Source: Lepus europaeus (lineage: Eukaryota; Chordata; Mammalia; Lagomorpha; Leporidae). Taken from it: a DNA stretch of 64,000 bases. This document shows positions 23,051 through 36,605 of this stretch, piece by piece (position 1 is the stretch's first letter; each line of letters starts with the position of its first letter). The notes under the pieces were generated by a model. That model worked only from the letters and a program-made list of their open reading frames with translations, did not search any database and was not told the DNA's origin. The position numbers and the translations under genes are program-made. Location: the NCBI RefSeq assembly GCF_033115175.1, contig NC_084835.1:62850448-62914447 (forward strand), read 5' to 3'.

Positions 23051-23284
23051 GAAGAAAAGTCATTGAGAACTGAAGAGAGAGAGAAGAATCATATCAAATG
23101 ATCTATTTTAAAAAAATCACACATTTCATGTAGGGTTTGAGGGAGTGGGGCGGGGCATAAAGGGGGCGATTCTGCCTGCAGGGATTAAAATGGCTTCTAT
23201 GTGGTAAGTGAGCCTTGAACTACTCTTGAAAGACAAGTGTTTACTGGGCAGCCAAGAGTGAAAAGGGATTAAAAGAGTGAAGTA

Positions 23285-24123
23285 CAGTGATGTGCCACCT
23301 AATGACATTTCAATCAATGGCAAGCCACATGCATGATGGTGCTCCCGTAAGGTTACAATAGAGCTGAAACATTCCCACAGCTTAGCGATGTTGTAACTGT
23401 CATGACATCGCTGCACAATGCATTACTCACATGTTTGAGGTGATGTTGGTGTAAACAAATCTACCGTGCTGCCAGTAGCATTAAAGGACAATATGTACGA
23501 TTACGTACAAAACGCTTGCTAAGGGTAACACACAATGATGTCATTTGTCTAAGTACTTACCAGACTATACTTTTAATTATTATTTTAGACTATACTTCTT
23601 CTAATTATTAAAAGTCTTTACTGTAGGGGTCCGCACTGTGCTGCAGCAGGTAAAGCCACTGTCTGCAGTGCTGGCAACCCATATGGACACTGGTTCAAGT
23701 CCCGGCTGCTCCACTTCCTATCCAGCTCCCTGATCATGTGCCTAGGAAAGCAGCAGAGGATGACCCAAGTACTTGGACCTTTGTACACATGTAGGAGACC
23801 CTAATGCGGCCTCTGCCTCCTGGCTTTGGCCTGACCCAGCCCTGGCTGTTGTGGCTATTTGGAGAGTGAAGCAGCAGATGGAAGATCTCTCCCCCTCTCT
23901 CTCTGCAATTTGGATTCTTAAATATGTAATCTTTTTTAAAAAGTGTTTACTATACAATAATTGCCTTGTTCCGGCAGCACTCTCATGCCTCTCGTGTTTA
24001 CCATGTCCATCTTGATTGTATTACTAATCAAGTCAAGTGATTGATGTATACCAGCTAGTGTGTCAGCATGTCCAATGGCACAGTTCTCAGAATGTGTCTC
24101 CATTGTTAAGTGACACATAGCTG
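23285..24123 (+). mobile_element. Tigger-type DNA transposon remnant (MER44/Tigger7-like) with TIRs
   Basis: The left end 'cagtgatgtgccacctaatg' and the inverted right end '...gttaagtgacacatagctg' are terminal repeats. Each is flanked by TA (23283-23284 and 24124-24125), the mariner-superfamily target. 'tctcagaatgtgtctccat' near the right end fits the family. A SINE (23628-23940) splits it. There is no transposase frame. Confidence 0.75.
23628..23940 (+). repeat. Rabbit C-type SINE inside the Tigger element
   Basis: 'ggggtccgcactgtgctgca' to 'aatcttttttaaaa'. Flanks 'agtctttactgta' and 'agtgtttactata' are the target duplication. Confidence 0.85.
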
Positions 24124-24199
24124 TATAAGTGAAGGCACAGAGGACAGAAACACTGACTTCCATGGCATCAGTACCCAGCTGGGTTGTGTACCTAAGGGG

Positions 24200-25630
24200 C
24201 GGAAGTAGCTGCTTTAGTTCTCATCTCCAACCCCTCATCTCCATTTGTCCTCTACCAGCCAGAATTCTTGGTTACTTGTGAAACAGGATAGAAATAGGTT
24301 CACAAAACCAAGCCTCCTCCCCTCCCGATCTGACGTGTATCCATCTCCTGACCTGACTGTGTTTCCACTCCAGCTCCAAGCCGATCAGGAGCAGAGGGTG
24401 TGGAGACACTAATCACAAAAGACACCCTACTGCTCCATTAAGGACTTCTCCAACCTGCACGTGTGCCCAGAATAGCTTAGTACCACAGATGCATGATCTT
24501 CCTGGGACAGGTGGCAGTAGTGGGCAACACCACAATTGTGAGCGTGCCCTGTGCAAAAGAAAGAACTGTGACTACATAGAACACTGAGCTGGGTACAAAC
24601 CAAAAAGCTGCATGCCCTGGGGGAGGAGCCAGATCTCAGGGCTGGGAGCAGATCATGGTGCCATGTGTTAATGGGAACCGTCACAGCTCCCCACCCCATA
24701 AAAACCCCTAACCAGCTCCCCTCGTTGAGCCTGTTGGTGGATCTCTTCCTGCCCTGCTGTCTCACTTATGTTCAAGCATGAGTCCCCAATGCAACTTGTC
24801 TTGGTTGCAAATAGGCCTCTTGTCATTTCTATTTGCAAGTGAGCCAAAGAACCTTGAATCAGTAATAGCTACCAGAAACCAATTCTGGCTGTCCTAAGGG
24901 TACAGCAGACTTAGGGATTCCTAGTTACACAAGGTGAGTTGTATGTGTGCGCATTTACCTGTGCTCCTTACAAAAACTGCATTAATAGCACATTAAGATA
25001 GGGATTTGTAAAATGACATAGACAATGAGGATAATAAAAATAATCAAAGTGGTAAGAGTAACAAACTTGTAGAAGCTGAAAAGAAAATTTACTGGTACCT
25101 GTCTCACAGCCTAAGGGAACAGAATTCCTTCCACACAGAGGAAAAAAAAGTCATCTGCTACACAGTTTGGTTTGTGCCTAGAAGGGCCAAAGGCTCAAGG
25201 ATTGATGGCACAAGGTGACTCTGAAGTGGGCTAAATATGGGGCTGAAATACTGGCTTGAAACCTGTTCAGTAGGAACTGGGCCTGAAATCCCTTTGCTAC
25301 TGTCAGCTGCTGCCCCCTCATTGCCACCTGTGAGAAGATGGAGACGTTGCCCTTCGAGAAGATAAAATAGCAATCTATGAACTAGAAGACAGTGGGTACA
25401 AATGAGGGTGGGAAAAGAAGACGGAGGTCAAGGAGTTGGACAATGACTGATAGGTTGAACGCTGGTAACCTCAGCCTTTGCTGCATAATTACCTCTCAGA
25501 ATGCTGACATTCAGACTTATGCCCTCCAAGTAGGAGATGGAAGGGACCACCCAGGAAGGATGTACTGTCTTCTGAAGGGAGGAGAGAACTCCTACTTTGC
25601 TTATGGCCTTGTCAAGCTAGTGGATTCCTG
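24200..25630. other. Mostly unique sequence; possible solo ERV LTR at about 24400-24850
   Basis: Around 24694 'cccataaaaacccctaacc' resembles an LTR TATA region. Downstream a CT/TG-rich stretch and 'gttcaagcatgag' could be R-U5. No paired LTR, internal ERV sequence or flanking duplication was found, so the call is weak. Confidence 0.25.
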
Positions 25631-25636
25631 TATTTT

Positions 25637-25960
25637 TTTTTTTTACAGGCAGAGTGGATAGTGAGAGAGAGAGACAGAGAGAAAGGTCTTCCTTTTTGCC
25701 GTTGGTTCACCCTCCAATGGCCACTGCGGACGGCACATTGCGCTGATCTGAAGCCAGGAGCCAGGTGCTTCTCCTGGTCTCCCATGCGGGTGCAGGGCCC
25801 AAGCACTTGGGCCATCCTCCACTGCCTTCCCGGGCCATAGCAGAGAGCTGTCCTGGAAGAGGGGCAACAGGGATAGAATCTGGTGCCCCAACCGGGACTA
25901 GAACCCGGTGTGCCGGCTCCGCAAGGCGGAGGATTAGCCTGTTAAGCCACGGCACCGGCC
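25637..25960 (-). repeat. Rabbit CSINE2 (antisense)
   Basis: 'acaggcagagtggata' to 'ccacggcaccggcc'. Flanked by 'attcctgtatttttt' (25624) and 'attcctgtattttta' (25961), a near-perfect target duplication. Confidence 0.9.
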
Positions 25961-26186
25961 AATTCCTGTATTTTTATCAGCCCAAGAGAAAATACCTCCA
26001 GGTGTGAATATGGTCGTGCAGTGGTCCAGTGGGAACTCCAGACGGTGAAGCCCACCACCACCCAGCTCTGCCCATCCGGGATTTGCACATCAGCTTGTCA
26101 GTGCCCTGGTATTTTATAGATAGGGCCAGAATCTGTGACATAGCAGACATCTGAGGACAGCTCAAAGACAAAGCCTCAGAGGCTGT

Positions 26187-26603
26187 TAGGAACTGAATCT
26201 GTCTCCACAAAATTCATACACTGAAGTCCAATCCCTCAGTATCTCAGGATATAGCCTTTGTTGGAAATAGGTCACAGTTATAAGTCGTCCAGATAAAGTC
26301 ACACTGGGGAATGTGGGCCCTACTCCAATGTAACTAGTGTCCTTTTTAAAAACGAACACCATAGAAAGAGAAGAAGACATCTGCAGGGGGGTGGTGTGCA
26401 CAGACCCAGGCGGAGGAAGGCCACCCAAAGCCAAGGAACAGGGTCTGGGCACGCCCTTCCCTCACAGCTCTCAGGAGGAACCACCTCTACCAGCATCTTG
26501 ATCTTGAACTTCCAGCCCCCAGAACTCTGAGACAATGAGCCTCTGCTGTTCTAAGCCACCTGCTTGGTGATGCTTTGTCATGGCAGTCCTAGGGAAATAG
26601 CAC
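26187..26603 (+). repeat. MLT1-type (ERVL-MaLR) solo LTR
   Basis: It begins 'tgttaggaactgaatctgtc' and ends 'agtcctagggaaatagcaca'. Inside are 'aattcatacactgaagtcc', 'ccttttt' at the usual 'gtgtcctt' position, 'cttccagcccccagaactct' and 'gttctaagccacctg', all in MLT1 order. No internal MaLR sequence adjoins it. Confidence 0.75.
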
Positions 26604-26748
26604 AGAGAACAAGACAACCAGGACAGAGAGACTTGGGACAAGCAAAAAAAGTGAATTCTTTACTAGGATACAAAAAACAAACAACCCATTGTGACTAATG
26701 ACCTCACAGAAATAAGAGGATATAGCATTCATAAAACCAGTGTGCCTT

Positions 26749-26771
26749 GAGAGAGAGAGAGAGAGAGAGAA
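26749..26771. repeat. (GA)n microsatellite
   Basis: A run of pure GA dinucleotides. Confidence 0.9.
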
Positions 26772-26819
26772 CATTAGCAGAAGTGAGTTATTGAGAACCA
26801 AAAGGAAATTAAAATATTT

Positions 26820-27146
26820 TTAATTTTTTAAAAGTTTATATGTTTATTTTTATTTTATTTGCAAGACACACAGAGAGAAATATTTTATCTGATGACTCAT
26901 TCCCTAAATGCCTGCAACTGCCAGGACTGAGCCAGGCCAAAACCAGGAGCCTGGAATGTAACCCAGGTCTCCCACATGAATGGCAGGGACCCAAGGTCTG
27001 GAGCCATCATCTGCTACCTGCCAAGGTGTGCATTAGTATGAAAATGCATAGAAGCAGAAGGGCCAGGACTCAAAAGAGGAACTCAGATAAGGAATCTGGA
27101 TAATTCAACCAAAGTCTTAACCACTGTCCCCATTGCTTGCCCCCAA
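26820..27146 (-). repeat. Old rabbit C-type SINE (antisense)
   Basis: 'gtttatttttattttatttg', 'gcctgcaactgccaggactg' and 'acccaggtctcccacatgaa' show the antisense layout. It is highly diverged. Confidence 0.7.
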
Positions 27147-27424
27147 GATAATTTTAAAAGCTTAGTACAAACAGTAAAAGGAAAAAGTGGTGATGATTTT
27201 TCGAACAAAACAAAACATAATTCAGAATAAAATCGAATTTACTCCTAAAACGTAGAAAATTTAAAAAATAACTAGGGAGTAAATCTTGGAAGCTCATGTA
27301 AGAGTTCTAGAATGGAGAAGAAAGCAAAATATATCCTTAATCAACAATTCAAGGACATTTCCCCAAATTCACAGACTGGGAGGGGAGGCTCAGGAAATGG
27401 GAGGAAATTAAAGGGACTCAGAGG
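27147..27424. other. Unique non-coding sequence
   Basis: A-rich, nothing recognised. Confidence 0.35.
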
Positions 27425-27800
27425 CTACAAAGTAGGAACATGGGGCCAGAAAGCCCCCCGACCCCTAACCCCCCGCCTCCTCCTCCAGCAGCTCCTCCAG
27501 TGGGTCCTCGGCACCTGTCTGTTCTGCATCCATGGATGCAACCGACTGCGGACTGAAAATATTTGGAAAAAAAAATGCCTCTGAACTAAGCATGTACAGA
27601 CTTGTTTCCACGTCATTATTCCCTAAACAATACAGCATGACAATTGTTTACATACTATTGCCCTCATAGTAGATATTAAAAACCATCTGGAGATGATGTG
27701 CCTAGGTTCTGTGCAAATACTGAACCACTTTTATATAAGGGACTTGAGCACCCACAGATGTTGGTATCTGCAGGCATCCTGGAACAAACCACATTCCAGC
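27425..27800 (-). repeat. Tigger/MER2-like DNA transposon remnant
   Basis: 'tctgcatccatggatgcaac', 'gactgcggactgaaaatatt', 'tccctaaacaatacagc' and 'ggacttgagcacccacag' match the 'ccgcggattcaaccaac' family of Tigger MITEs. The copy at 48870 is in the opposite orientation. Ends are eroded. Confidence 0.6.
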
Positions 27801-27924
27801 TATCCCGTAGATGAGAACTGGCCAAGCCAAGGTCGACATGGTCAACTTCAGCTTTCACAGTTGGAGGTGGTTTCTAAGTTCTAGCCATGAGGAATCTCCC
27901 CTTGGAATGACACAAACCAAGAGA

Positions 27925-27950
27925 GGTGGTGGTGGTGGTGGTGGTGGGGG
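27925..27950. repeat. (GGT)n microsatellite
   Basis: About eight GGT units followed by a G run. Confidence 0.85.
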
Positions 27951-28231
27951 GGTTTGCGGGTCTAAACCAGAAGGAAGGGCGTGCCTCCCTATTTGCACAA
28001 GGCCCAGTGGGAGTGACTTTGCTCTAAGGAAACAAAAAAGGAAAAATAGAGACAGCATGCCCAGGGAAGGCAGGTATAATAAACATGAGAATGATTAAGT
28101 ATCTGTATTCTTTGGATCTTATTCAAAGAGATCAAAATCTTTTTTCTTCTCTCCCTTGCAGCCTCCTTCATTTCCCCAGAACTCATCAGTGAAGAGTAGA
28201 AGGATGCTTCAAAAAGGGAATGGAATTGGTT

Positions 28232-28400
28232 GGTGGCGAGAACGCTTGGTGTAGGAGTTAATACTCTGCTTTGGATACTCCCACATTACATATTGGAGTG
28301 CCTCAGCTCATCCCACCTTTCCTTCTTGTTTCAGCTTCCTGCTAATACACACCACGGCAGACAACAGGTGATGGACCAAGTACTTGGGTCCGTGGGTGTT
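28232..28400 (+). repeat. Old rabbit C-type SINE fragment (sense)
   Basis: 'agcttcctgctaatacacac' and 'ggaccaagtacttgggtcc' are SINE body blocks. Both ends are degraded. Confidence 0.6.
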
Positions 28401-28431
28401 ATGTGTATCATAATAGAAATTTTCATTTAGC

Positions 28432-28742
28432 TTTTAAAAAATATTTATTTATTTATTTTCATTTATTTAAAGGCATAGAGACAGACAGGCAAAGATCTCC
28501 CATATGTTGGTTCTCTTCCCAAATGCCTGCAATAGTCAAAAGCAGGCCAGGCAGAAGCCAGAAGCCTGGAACTCAATCTGTGCCTCCCACAGGAATGGCC
28601 AGGACCTTGTTATTCAAGCCAACACCACTGTTTCCAGGGTCTGCAAGAGCAAGAAGCAGGAGAGAGGAGCTGGTGCTGGAGATTGAACTGGGAAGCAGTT
28701 GTCGTAACCAACATTAGCCTAACTGGGCTAAATCTCTGCCCT
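28432..28742 (-). repeat. Rabbit C-type SINE (antisense)
   Basis: 'aaaatatttatttatttatt' to 'gggctaaatctctgccc', with 'ccaaatgcctgcaatagtc' in the body. Confidence 0.75.
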
Positions 28743-31045
28743 TAAAATTATCTTTTAATTCCATTTTCTATGAGCTTTTCCAAGTCTCCCTGGAATGAGG
28801 CCTGGGTCGCAGGAGACCAGAAACCTTGGCTGCCAGATGGGAAACCAAGAGGAGTTTGTCCCAGGGCAATAACAATTCTGGCGTGGGTCTCAGTGGCTCT
28901 GCCTCTCTCCTGGGCCACAGCAGACATAATCTGCTGAGCAGCTGTCAGTAAACACATCCAGGAAAACCTGGGGTCCCAGGTTCTGTGCCTGTCTGGGGTG
29001 AATCAGAGGAACCATTTCATTTTGGAGCATTTACTTTCATTGGAAGAATATTTTGCTCATTGATATTGTTTGCTGTGGTTCAGTTACTAATTCCCTCAAA
29101 GATACCTGTAGAAGCAATGCCTGTGCCCAGTGCTACAGTACCCAAAGGGGCAAGATTCGGATTAACCTTTCTTCCCAGAGCTCACAGTCCCCTCTCGCCA
29201 GACAAAACCTAAGGGCTCTATGGGAGAATGAGGGGAACCGTCCCAGTGTAGAGGTCTGAGAAGGTCCTCTGCAAGAGGAGAGCCCCCTTCAGACTCCAAG
29301 ATGAAGGATGTTCTGCAGGGGAGGAAAGGGTCCTTCAAAACTGATGTGCCATTGTTAGGACACATGATCGGTTTCCTAAGTGCTTTGAGCATCACCTAAG
29401 AATTCTTCTTAAAGGAGGATGAGATTGAAGGAACCAAGACAGCATCTCTATTTTTCACCCTTTAGTAATTGACAGAGAGCTTCCGGGAGGGACCCATGTC
29501 ACTGGCCGTGTCACACCATCAGTGATCACTGCTTAACCTGAGGCTGGGGCTATGGCCTCTGGCTACCCTCCAATCCACTTGGAAACAGGTTAGGAAATGG
29601 GCAAGGGGGAAGGTCCCATCAGCCAGGGAGCAGCAAGATTTAACTTTTATTAATCTCAGAACTATGCTAAAAGGAAACTGTTAAAGGAAGCTCTTACAGG
29701 AATATAGTCATGGGAAAAAAGGAAATGTATTTTGTTTGAACATAATTCAAGGGTAAGAGAAAATATCAGTCTTTTTATTGACTTTCCCAATTCAAACAGT
29801 GACTAGAACTCTTCTCAAATTGCAGTGTACCTCCTGGTAGGTTTGGGGACCGGCTCCTTGGAAGTCCCAGGGGACATGAGATCAGAGTTATGGAGCTGGC
29901 CTGTGTTTGGGGAAACTTCCCTGAAGAGCTCCCAGCTTGTCCATTTTTACTCTTGACAGCCATTGTGTGGGGTGTGGGGTCCAGTTATAAGGTCCCATTT
30001 TAACTGCACTTATTTCACTGGGACATAGGTGAGGCAGACGGTGCTTCCATGCAGGTGTCCAAGTGAGAGACGAGGAGGCCAGTGGGTGGCAGGGAACAGG
30101 GCAGTGAGATTCAAGGAGATAGCAGCTGGCAGGTAGCAAAAGGCACTTTTCTGCCAATCAAGAGTCACAGGAACTATCTCCTAAATGCCTGAAGACATGT
30201 GCCTTTGAGGAAAACCATAGGCTTGAGCAGAGAAGAGAGTGGCTTGTTGAGGTAATAATGTAGCAAGCATAGCTCTGCCTTGGGGTTGGTTCTAAGAGCA
30301 ATAAAGCAGATGTGTTCAATGCAGCCGCTTCATAATCCATGGTTCCAGGAACTGATTTGATAGAATTACACTGTACAAAAAAAAAAAATTAAAAAAAAAA
30401 GTTACAGCCATTTGCAGGCAAGAAAAACCAGATTTTACAAAGTGTGCTCTCACATATACCCGGAGTGAAGCCTTGCATTAACTGTCTGCCATAAATTTCC
30501 TACAGACTCATCTCTACTCTCCGAAAGTGCAGTCAGGCTGACCTCTGCATGGTTACAGAGCACATTCTTTCATAAGCAAGAGAGTGGCCAGGAAAATAAT
30601 TAGATGGCAATCAGCAGAGAAGCCTTGGGCCAATTGTAGTTTCCTTTTTCAATGAGGGTAGAAGGTGTCCAGGTGAATCTGAAGGTAGGATCTGGGCCCA
30701 GTCCTCACATACCTTTACCTTTCTGGTCTGATTCCCATAGAGACAGGAGGGAGTGTGACAGTTCCAGCAACCACTGGACTCCACTCAACACCAGTTCAGT
30801 GATAAAGCCTTGGAACTCTTTTCAGAATCCAGAATTAACTAGGAAAGCAATGCAGCATGCAATGAATTTGACCAGAACAAGCTTCTGGGTTTCTTCAATG
30901 TGGCAACTCAGCATTCATCAGCTATAATTTTCATGTATAAACAACACAAAATGAGTTTTAATAACCTAGACGTGATGAATCCAGGGACGCTGACTGCCAA
31001 TGATTCTTGTGGAACAACACAAACTCTTCCATTAGAAATGGACCT
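28743..31045. other. Unique non-coding sequence
   Basis: 2.3 kb. The first 50 bases may be an L1MA-type 3' end and there is an A-rich patch at 30375-30400. No gene was recognised; frames reach at most 91 codons without domain features. Confidence 0.35.
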
Positions 31046-31278
31046 GAGGCCGGTGCTGTGGAATCGTAGGCTAAGCCTTCACCTGCAATGCTGGCATCCC
31101 ATCTGGGCGCCTGTTCGTGTCCTGGCTGCTCTTCTTCCGAGCCAGCTCTCTGCTATGGCCTGGGAAGGCAGTGGAAGATGGCCCAAGTCCTTGGGACCCT
31201 GCACCCGTGTGAGAGACCTGAAAGAAACTCCTGGCTTCTCTGTAACTTTACCTCTCAAACAAATAAACAAATGTTAAA
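31046..31278 (+). repeat. Rabbit C-type SINE with internal deletion
   Basis: 'gaggccggtgctgtggaatc' starts the SINE. The body jumps from 'gaaactcctggcttc' directly to 'tctgtaactttacc', losing the second half. The tail runs into the adjacent microsatellite. Confidence 0.85.
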
Positions 31279-31287
31279 AGAAAGAAA

Positions 31288-31348
<61 letters not shown>

Positions 31349-31443
31349 GAAGGAAGGAAGGAAGGAAGGAAGGAAGGAAGAAAGAAAGAAAGAAAGAAAG
31401 AGAGGAAGGAAGGAAGGAAGGAAGGAAGGAAGGAAGGAAGGAA
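31278..31443. repeat. (GAAA)n/(GGAA)n compound microsatellite
   Basis: About 165 bases of alternating AAAG and AAGG blocks directly continuing the SINE tail. It explains the poly-Lys/Glu/Arg and Ser/Phe/Leu frames here. Confidence 0.95.
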
Positions 31444-31925
31444 CCAAGTCAATGTAATTCTGAGACAACTAGACATTTTATTTACAAAGACCAGGACAAA
31501 TGGATATTTAAAGATATTATTCAGTTAAATGGAACTCCAAATCCATAAAAATGACTCCATGGAATGGCTGAGCTGAAAACCTTCTCTGGCTATAAGGAAA
31601 GTCACTCTCCCAGCTGTCTCTTCAGCTCTGTGCCTGCTGCACATCAGTCAAGGGAATTCTTAGTACCACGTCTTCCACAAAGTCTTGAGTGGCTTTGCTT
31701 TTTTACTTTTTTCTTTTAATCACAACCTCCTTCTTTCCTTTCTTACAAGTATCCTCCAGGGTTCTAGGTGAGGAGAGGAAAGAGGATTGTCCTCACCTCC
31801 AGGCCAGTAGGGCTTCATCTTTCTGGATTTGAAAATGCCAGACTGTCACAAAAAGAGCCAGCTGTCAAAGAGATGAGCCCCATGCCCGTGTATCACATGA
31901 ATGTGTCATGGCCAAACCTCCTGGT
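31444..31925. other. Unique non-coding sequence
   Basis: Nothing recognised. Confidence 0.35.
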
Positions 31926-32102
31926 CAAGGCAGTCCCTTATCTGAAATACTTGGAACCAAAAGTATTTCAGATTTCCAATTTTTTTTCAGATTTTGGAAT
32001 ATTTACATATATAATGAGATATTTTGGGGATGGAAACAAGTCTAAACACAAAATTCATTCATGATTCATATACATCTTATGCACAGTCTGAGAGCAATTT
32101 TT
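31926..32102 (+). mobile_element. Left half of a split Tigger/pogo-type MITE
   Basis: 'cccttatctgaaatacttgg', 'cagattttggaatatttac' and 'aatgagatattttggggatg' continue at 36846-36990. It is the same family as 4193-4503, opposite strand. The two halves are separated by a SINE, an L1 and the GPS1 retrocopy. Confidence 0.7.
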
Positions 32103-32313
32103 TTTTTTTCAACGTCTGCTTCTTTAATGGCGTACGACTTCAACAGCCCAGGGGATGTGCGGGCGGGAGGGGTCTGCTCCTGGGGAGGGGAGCTGTGGGG
32201 GGCCTACGGAAGCCCAGGCTGGGGCTGAGAGGCAGGATCCAGTGGCCGGAGCCGCCCCCCGCCCCCCAGAAGGGCACGGTCCAGGGGAGGGCGAGGGAGT
32301 GTGCAGGCTGCCC

Positions 32314-33967
<1,654 letters not shown>

Positions 33968-34076
33968 CGGCGGGCGGCCCGGGCCCCGCGCGACCCCGGC
34001 ACCGGCGGCGCGCGCGCTCGCCGCCCGCGGAGGCCCCGGCGGCGGCGGCCCGGCTCGGCCGCTGAGAGCAATTTTT

Positions 34077-36595
34077 AAAAATGTGTTTGATTTGCATTTC
34101 TCTGATTGCTAGTGATCTTGAACATTTTTTCATGTGTCTGTTGGCCATTTGGATTTCCTCTTTCGAAAAATGTCTATTGAGGTCCTTGGCCCATCTCTTA
34201 AGAGGGTTGTTTCTTTTGTTTTTGTGGATTTTCTTGATTTCTTTGTAGATTCTGGTTATCAATCCTTTATCTGTAGTATAGTTTGCGAATATTTTTTCCC
34301 ATTCTGTTGGTTGCCTCTTCACTTTCCTGACTGTTTCTTTTGAAGTACAGAAACTTCTCAATTTGATGCAATCCCAAAAGTTAATTTTGGTTTTCACTGC
34401 CTGTGCTGTTGGAGTATTTTCCAGGAAGTCTTTGCCTGTGCCTATATCTTGCAGGGTTTCTCCAATGCTCTCTAATAATTTGATGGTTTCGGGTCGTAGA
34501 TTTAAGTCTTTAATCCATGTTGAGTGAATTTTTGTGTAAGGTGATAGGTATGGGTCTTGCTTCAAGCTTCTGCATGTGGAAATCCAATTTTCCCAGCACC
34601 ATTTATTGAATAGGCTGTCCTTATTCCAGGGATTACAATGAGGTTCCATCTCACCCCAGTGAGAATGGCTCACATTCAGAAATCTACCAACAACAGCTGC
34701 TGGAGAGGATGTGGAGAAAAAGGGACACTAACCCACTGTTGGTGGGAATGCAAACTGGTTAAGCCACTATGGAAGTCTGTCTGGAGATTCCTCAGAAACC
34801 TGAACATAACCCTACCATACAACCCAGCCATCCCACTCCTAGGAATTTACCCAAAGGAAATTAATTTGGCTAATAAAAAAGCCATCTGCACATTAATGTT
34901 TATTGCAGCTCAATTCACAATAGCTAAGACCTGGAACCAACCCAAATGCCCATCAACAGTAGATTGGATAAAGAAATTATGGGACATGTACTCCATAGAA
35001 TACTATGCAGCAGTAAGAAACAACGAAACCCAGTCATTTGCAACAAGATGGAGCAATCTGGAAAACATCATGCTGAGTGAATTAAGCCAGTCCCAAAGAG
35101 AAAAATATCATTTGTTTTCCCTGATCGGTGACAACTGAGCGCCAAAGGGGAAACCTGTTAAATGAAATGGACACAATAAGCAACAATGAACTGATCAGCT
35201 CCTGTCCTGACTTTAGATGTACAGTGCAGTATTTTATCCTTTTTAGTATTTGTTGTTATTGTTGTTGTTCTAGTACTATTGGTTGAACTCAGTAATTGGC
35301 ACACAATTATTCTTAGGTGTTTAAATTTAACTGAAAAGAGATCCCTGTTAAATCTAAGAGTGGAAAAAGAGAGGGAGGAGATGAACAATTTGGAACATGC
35401 TCAATCGGACTGGCCGCAAATGGTGGAGTTAGAAAAGTGCCAGGGGATTCCAAGCACAATCCCATCAAGATGGCATGTACCAATGCCATCGCACTGGTCC
35501 AAGTGATCAATTTCAGCTCACAATTGATAGCTCTAAGAGTCAAGGAGATCACACAAACAAGACAAGTATCTGCTAATACTAACTGATAGAATCAAAAAGG
35601 GAGAGAAAGATCCAACATGGGAAGTGGGATACACAGCAGACTCATAGAATGGCAGATGTCCTAAACAACACTCTGGCCTCAGAATCAGCCCTCAAGGCAT
35701 TCAGATCTGGCCGAAGAGCCCATGAGAGTATAGCAGGCATGGAAAGCCAAGATATCATGGGAAAAAAAAAAAGGCCTGAATGAAAGATCTCTGTGAGTGA
35801 GATCCCAGTGGAAAGAACGGGGCCATCAAAGAAGGAGGTGCCCTTCTCCGAAGGGAGGAGAGAGCCTCCACTTTGACTATGACCCTATCGGAATAAGATC
35901 AAAGTCAGCGAACTCTAAAGGCTTCCATAGCCCTGGCAACTCATGACTAGAGCCTAGGGAGATTACTGACGCCATGAACAGGAGTGTCAAATTGTTAAGT
36001 CAGCAACAGGAGTCACTGTGTAATTACACCCCATGTGGGATCTGTCCCTAATGTGTCGTCTAAAGCCAAGGGATGCTATGACTGGTACTGAAACAATATT
36101 TTTATACTCTGCGTTTCTGTGTGGGCGCAGACTGATGAGGTCTTTGCTAATTATAGACTGATGTGATCTTCAGTATATAAAGAGAATTGGAAACGAAAAA
36201 AAAAAAAAAGAGAAAAAAAAAAAAAACAACCTGGTGTTAAAATGGAAATGGCATAGAAAATTAATTAATTTGAAAAAAATTATGTAAGATCTCTGTCTTT
36301 AATGTGCTGTACATTGCTATTTAATGCTATAATTAGTAATCCAATGGTAGTTTTTTCACTTGGTGTTGCTATGTGGGCAAAATGTTGAAGTCTTTACCTA
36401 ATGTATACTAAACTGATCTTCTGTATGTAGGGAGAATTGAAAATGAATCTTTACACGAATGGAGGGGGAGAGGGAGCGGGAGGGGGGAGGGCTGCGGGCG
36501 GGAGGGTAATTGTGCGAGGGGGGAAGCCATTGTAACCCATAAGCTATACTTTGGAAATTTATATTCATTAAATAAAAGTTTAATAAAAAAAAAAA
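34077..36595 (+). mobile_element. Twin-primed rabbit L1 (5' part inverted)
   Basis: A 14-bp duplication 'aaaaatgtgtttga' lies at 34077-34090 and 36596-36609. Bases 34091-34637 are ORF2 on the minus strand; 34638-36595 are ORF2 end, 3'UTR and A tail on the plus strand. The two parts abut in L1 coordinates with about 10 bases lost. ORF2 C-terminus 34638-35138 (166 codons) is open and contains '[15 protein letters not shown]'. The element cannot move: no 5'UTR, ORF1 or complete ORF2. The 3'UTR includes an A-rich break near 36200 before the 350-base terminal module. Confidence 0.9.
34638..35138 (+). pseudogene. L1 ORF2 C-terminal fragment
   Basis: 166 open codons ending 'HLFSLIGDN'. The C-terminal cysteine-containing region '[14 protein letters not shown]' is visible. 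The preceding ORF2 part is inverted at 34091-34637. Endonuclease and reverse-transcriptase domains are absent. Confidence 0.85.
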
Positions 36596-36605
36596 AAAAA
36601 TGTGT

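Noticed and set aside
31255..31528. Long low-complexity frames on both strands
   Set aside because: They are translations of the GAAA/GGAA microsatellite.
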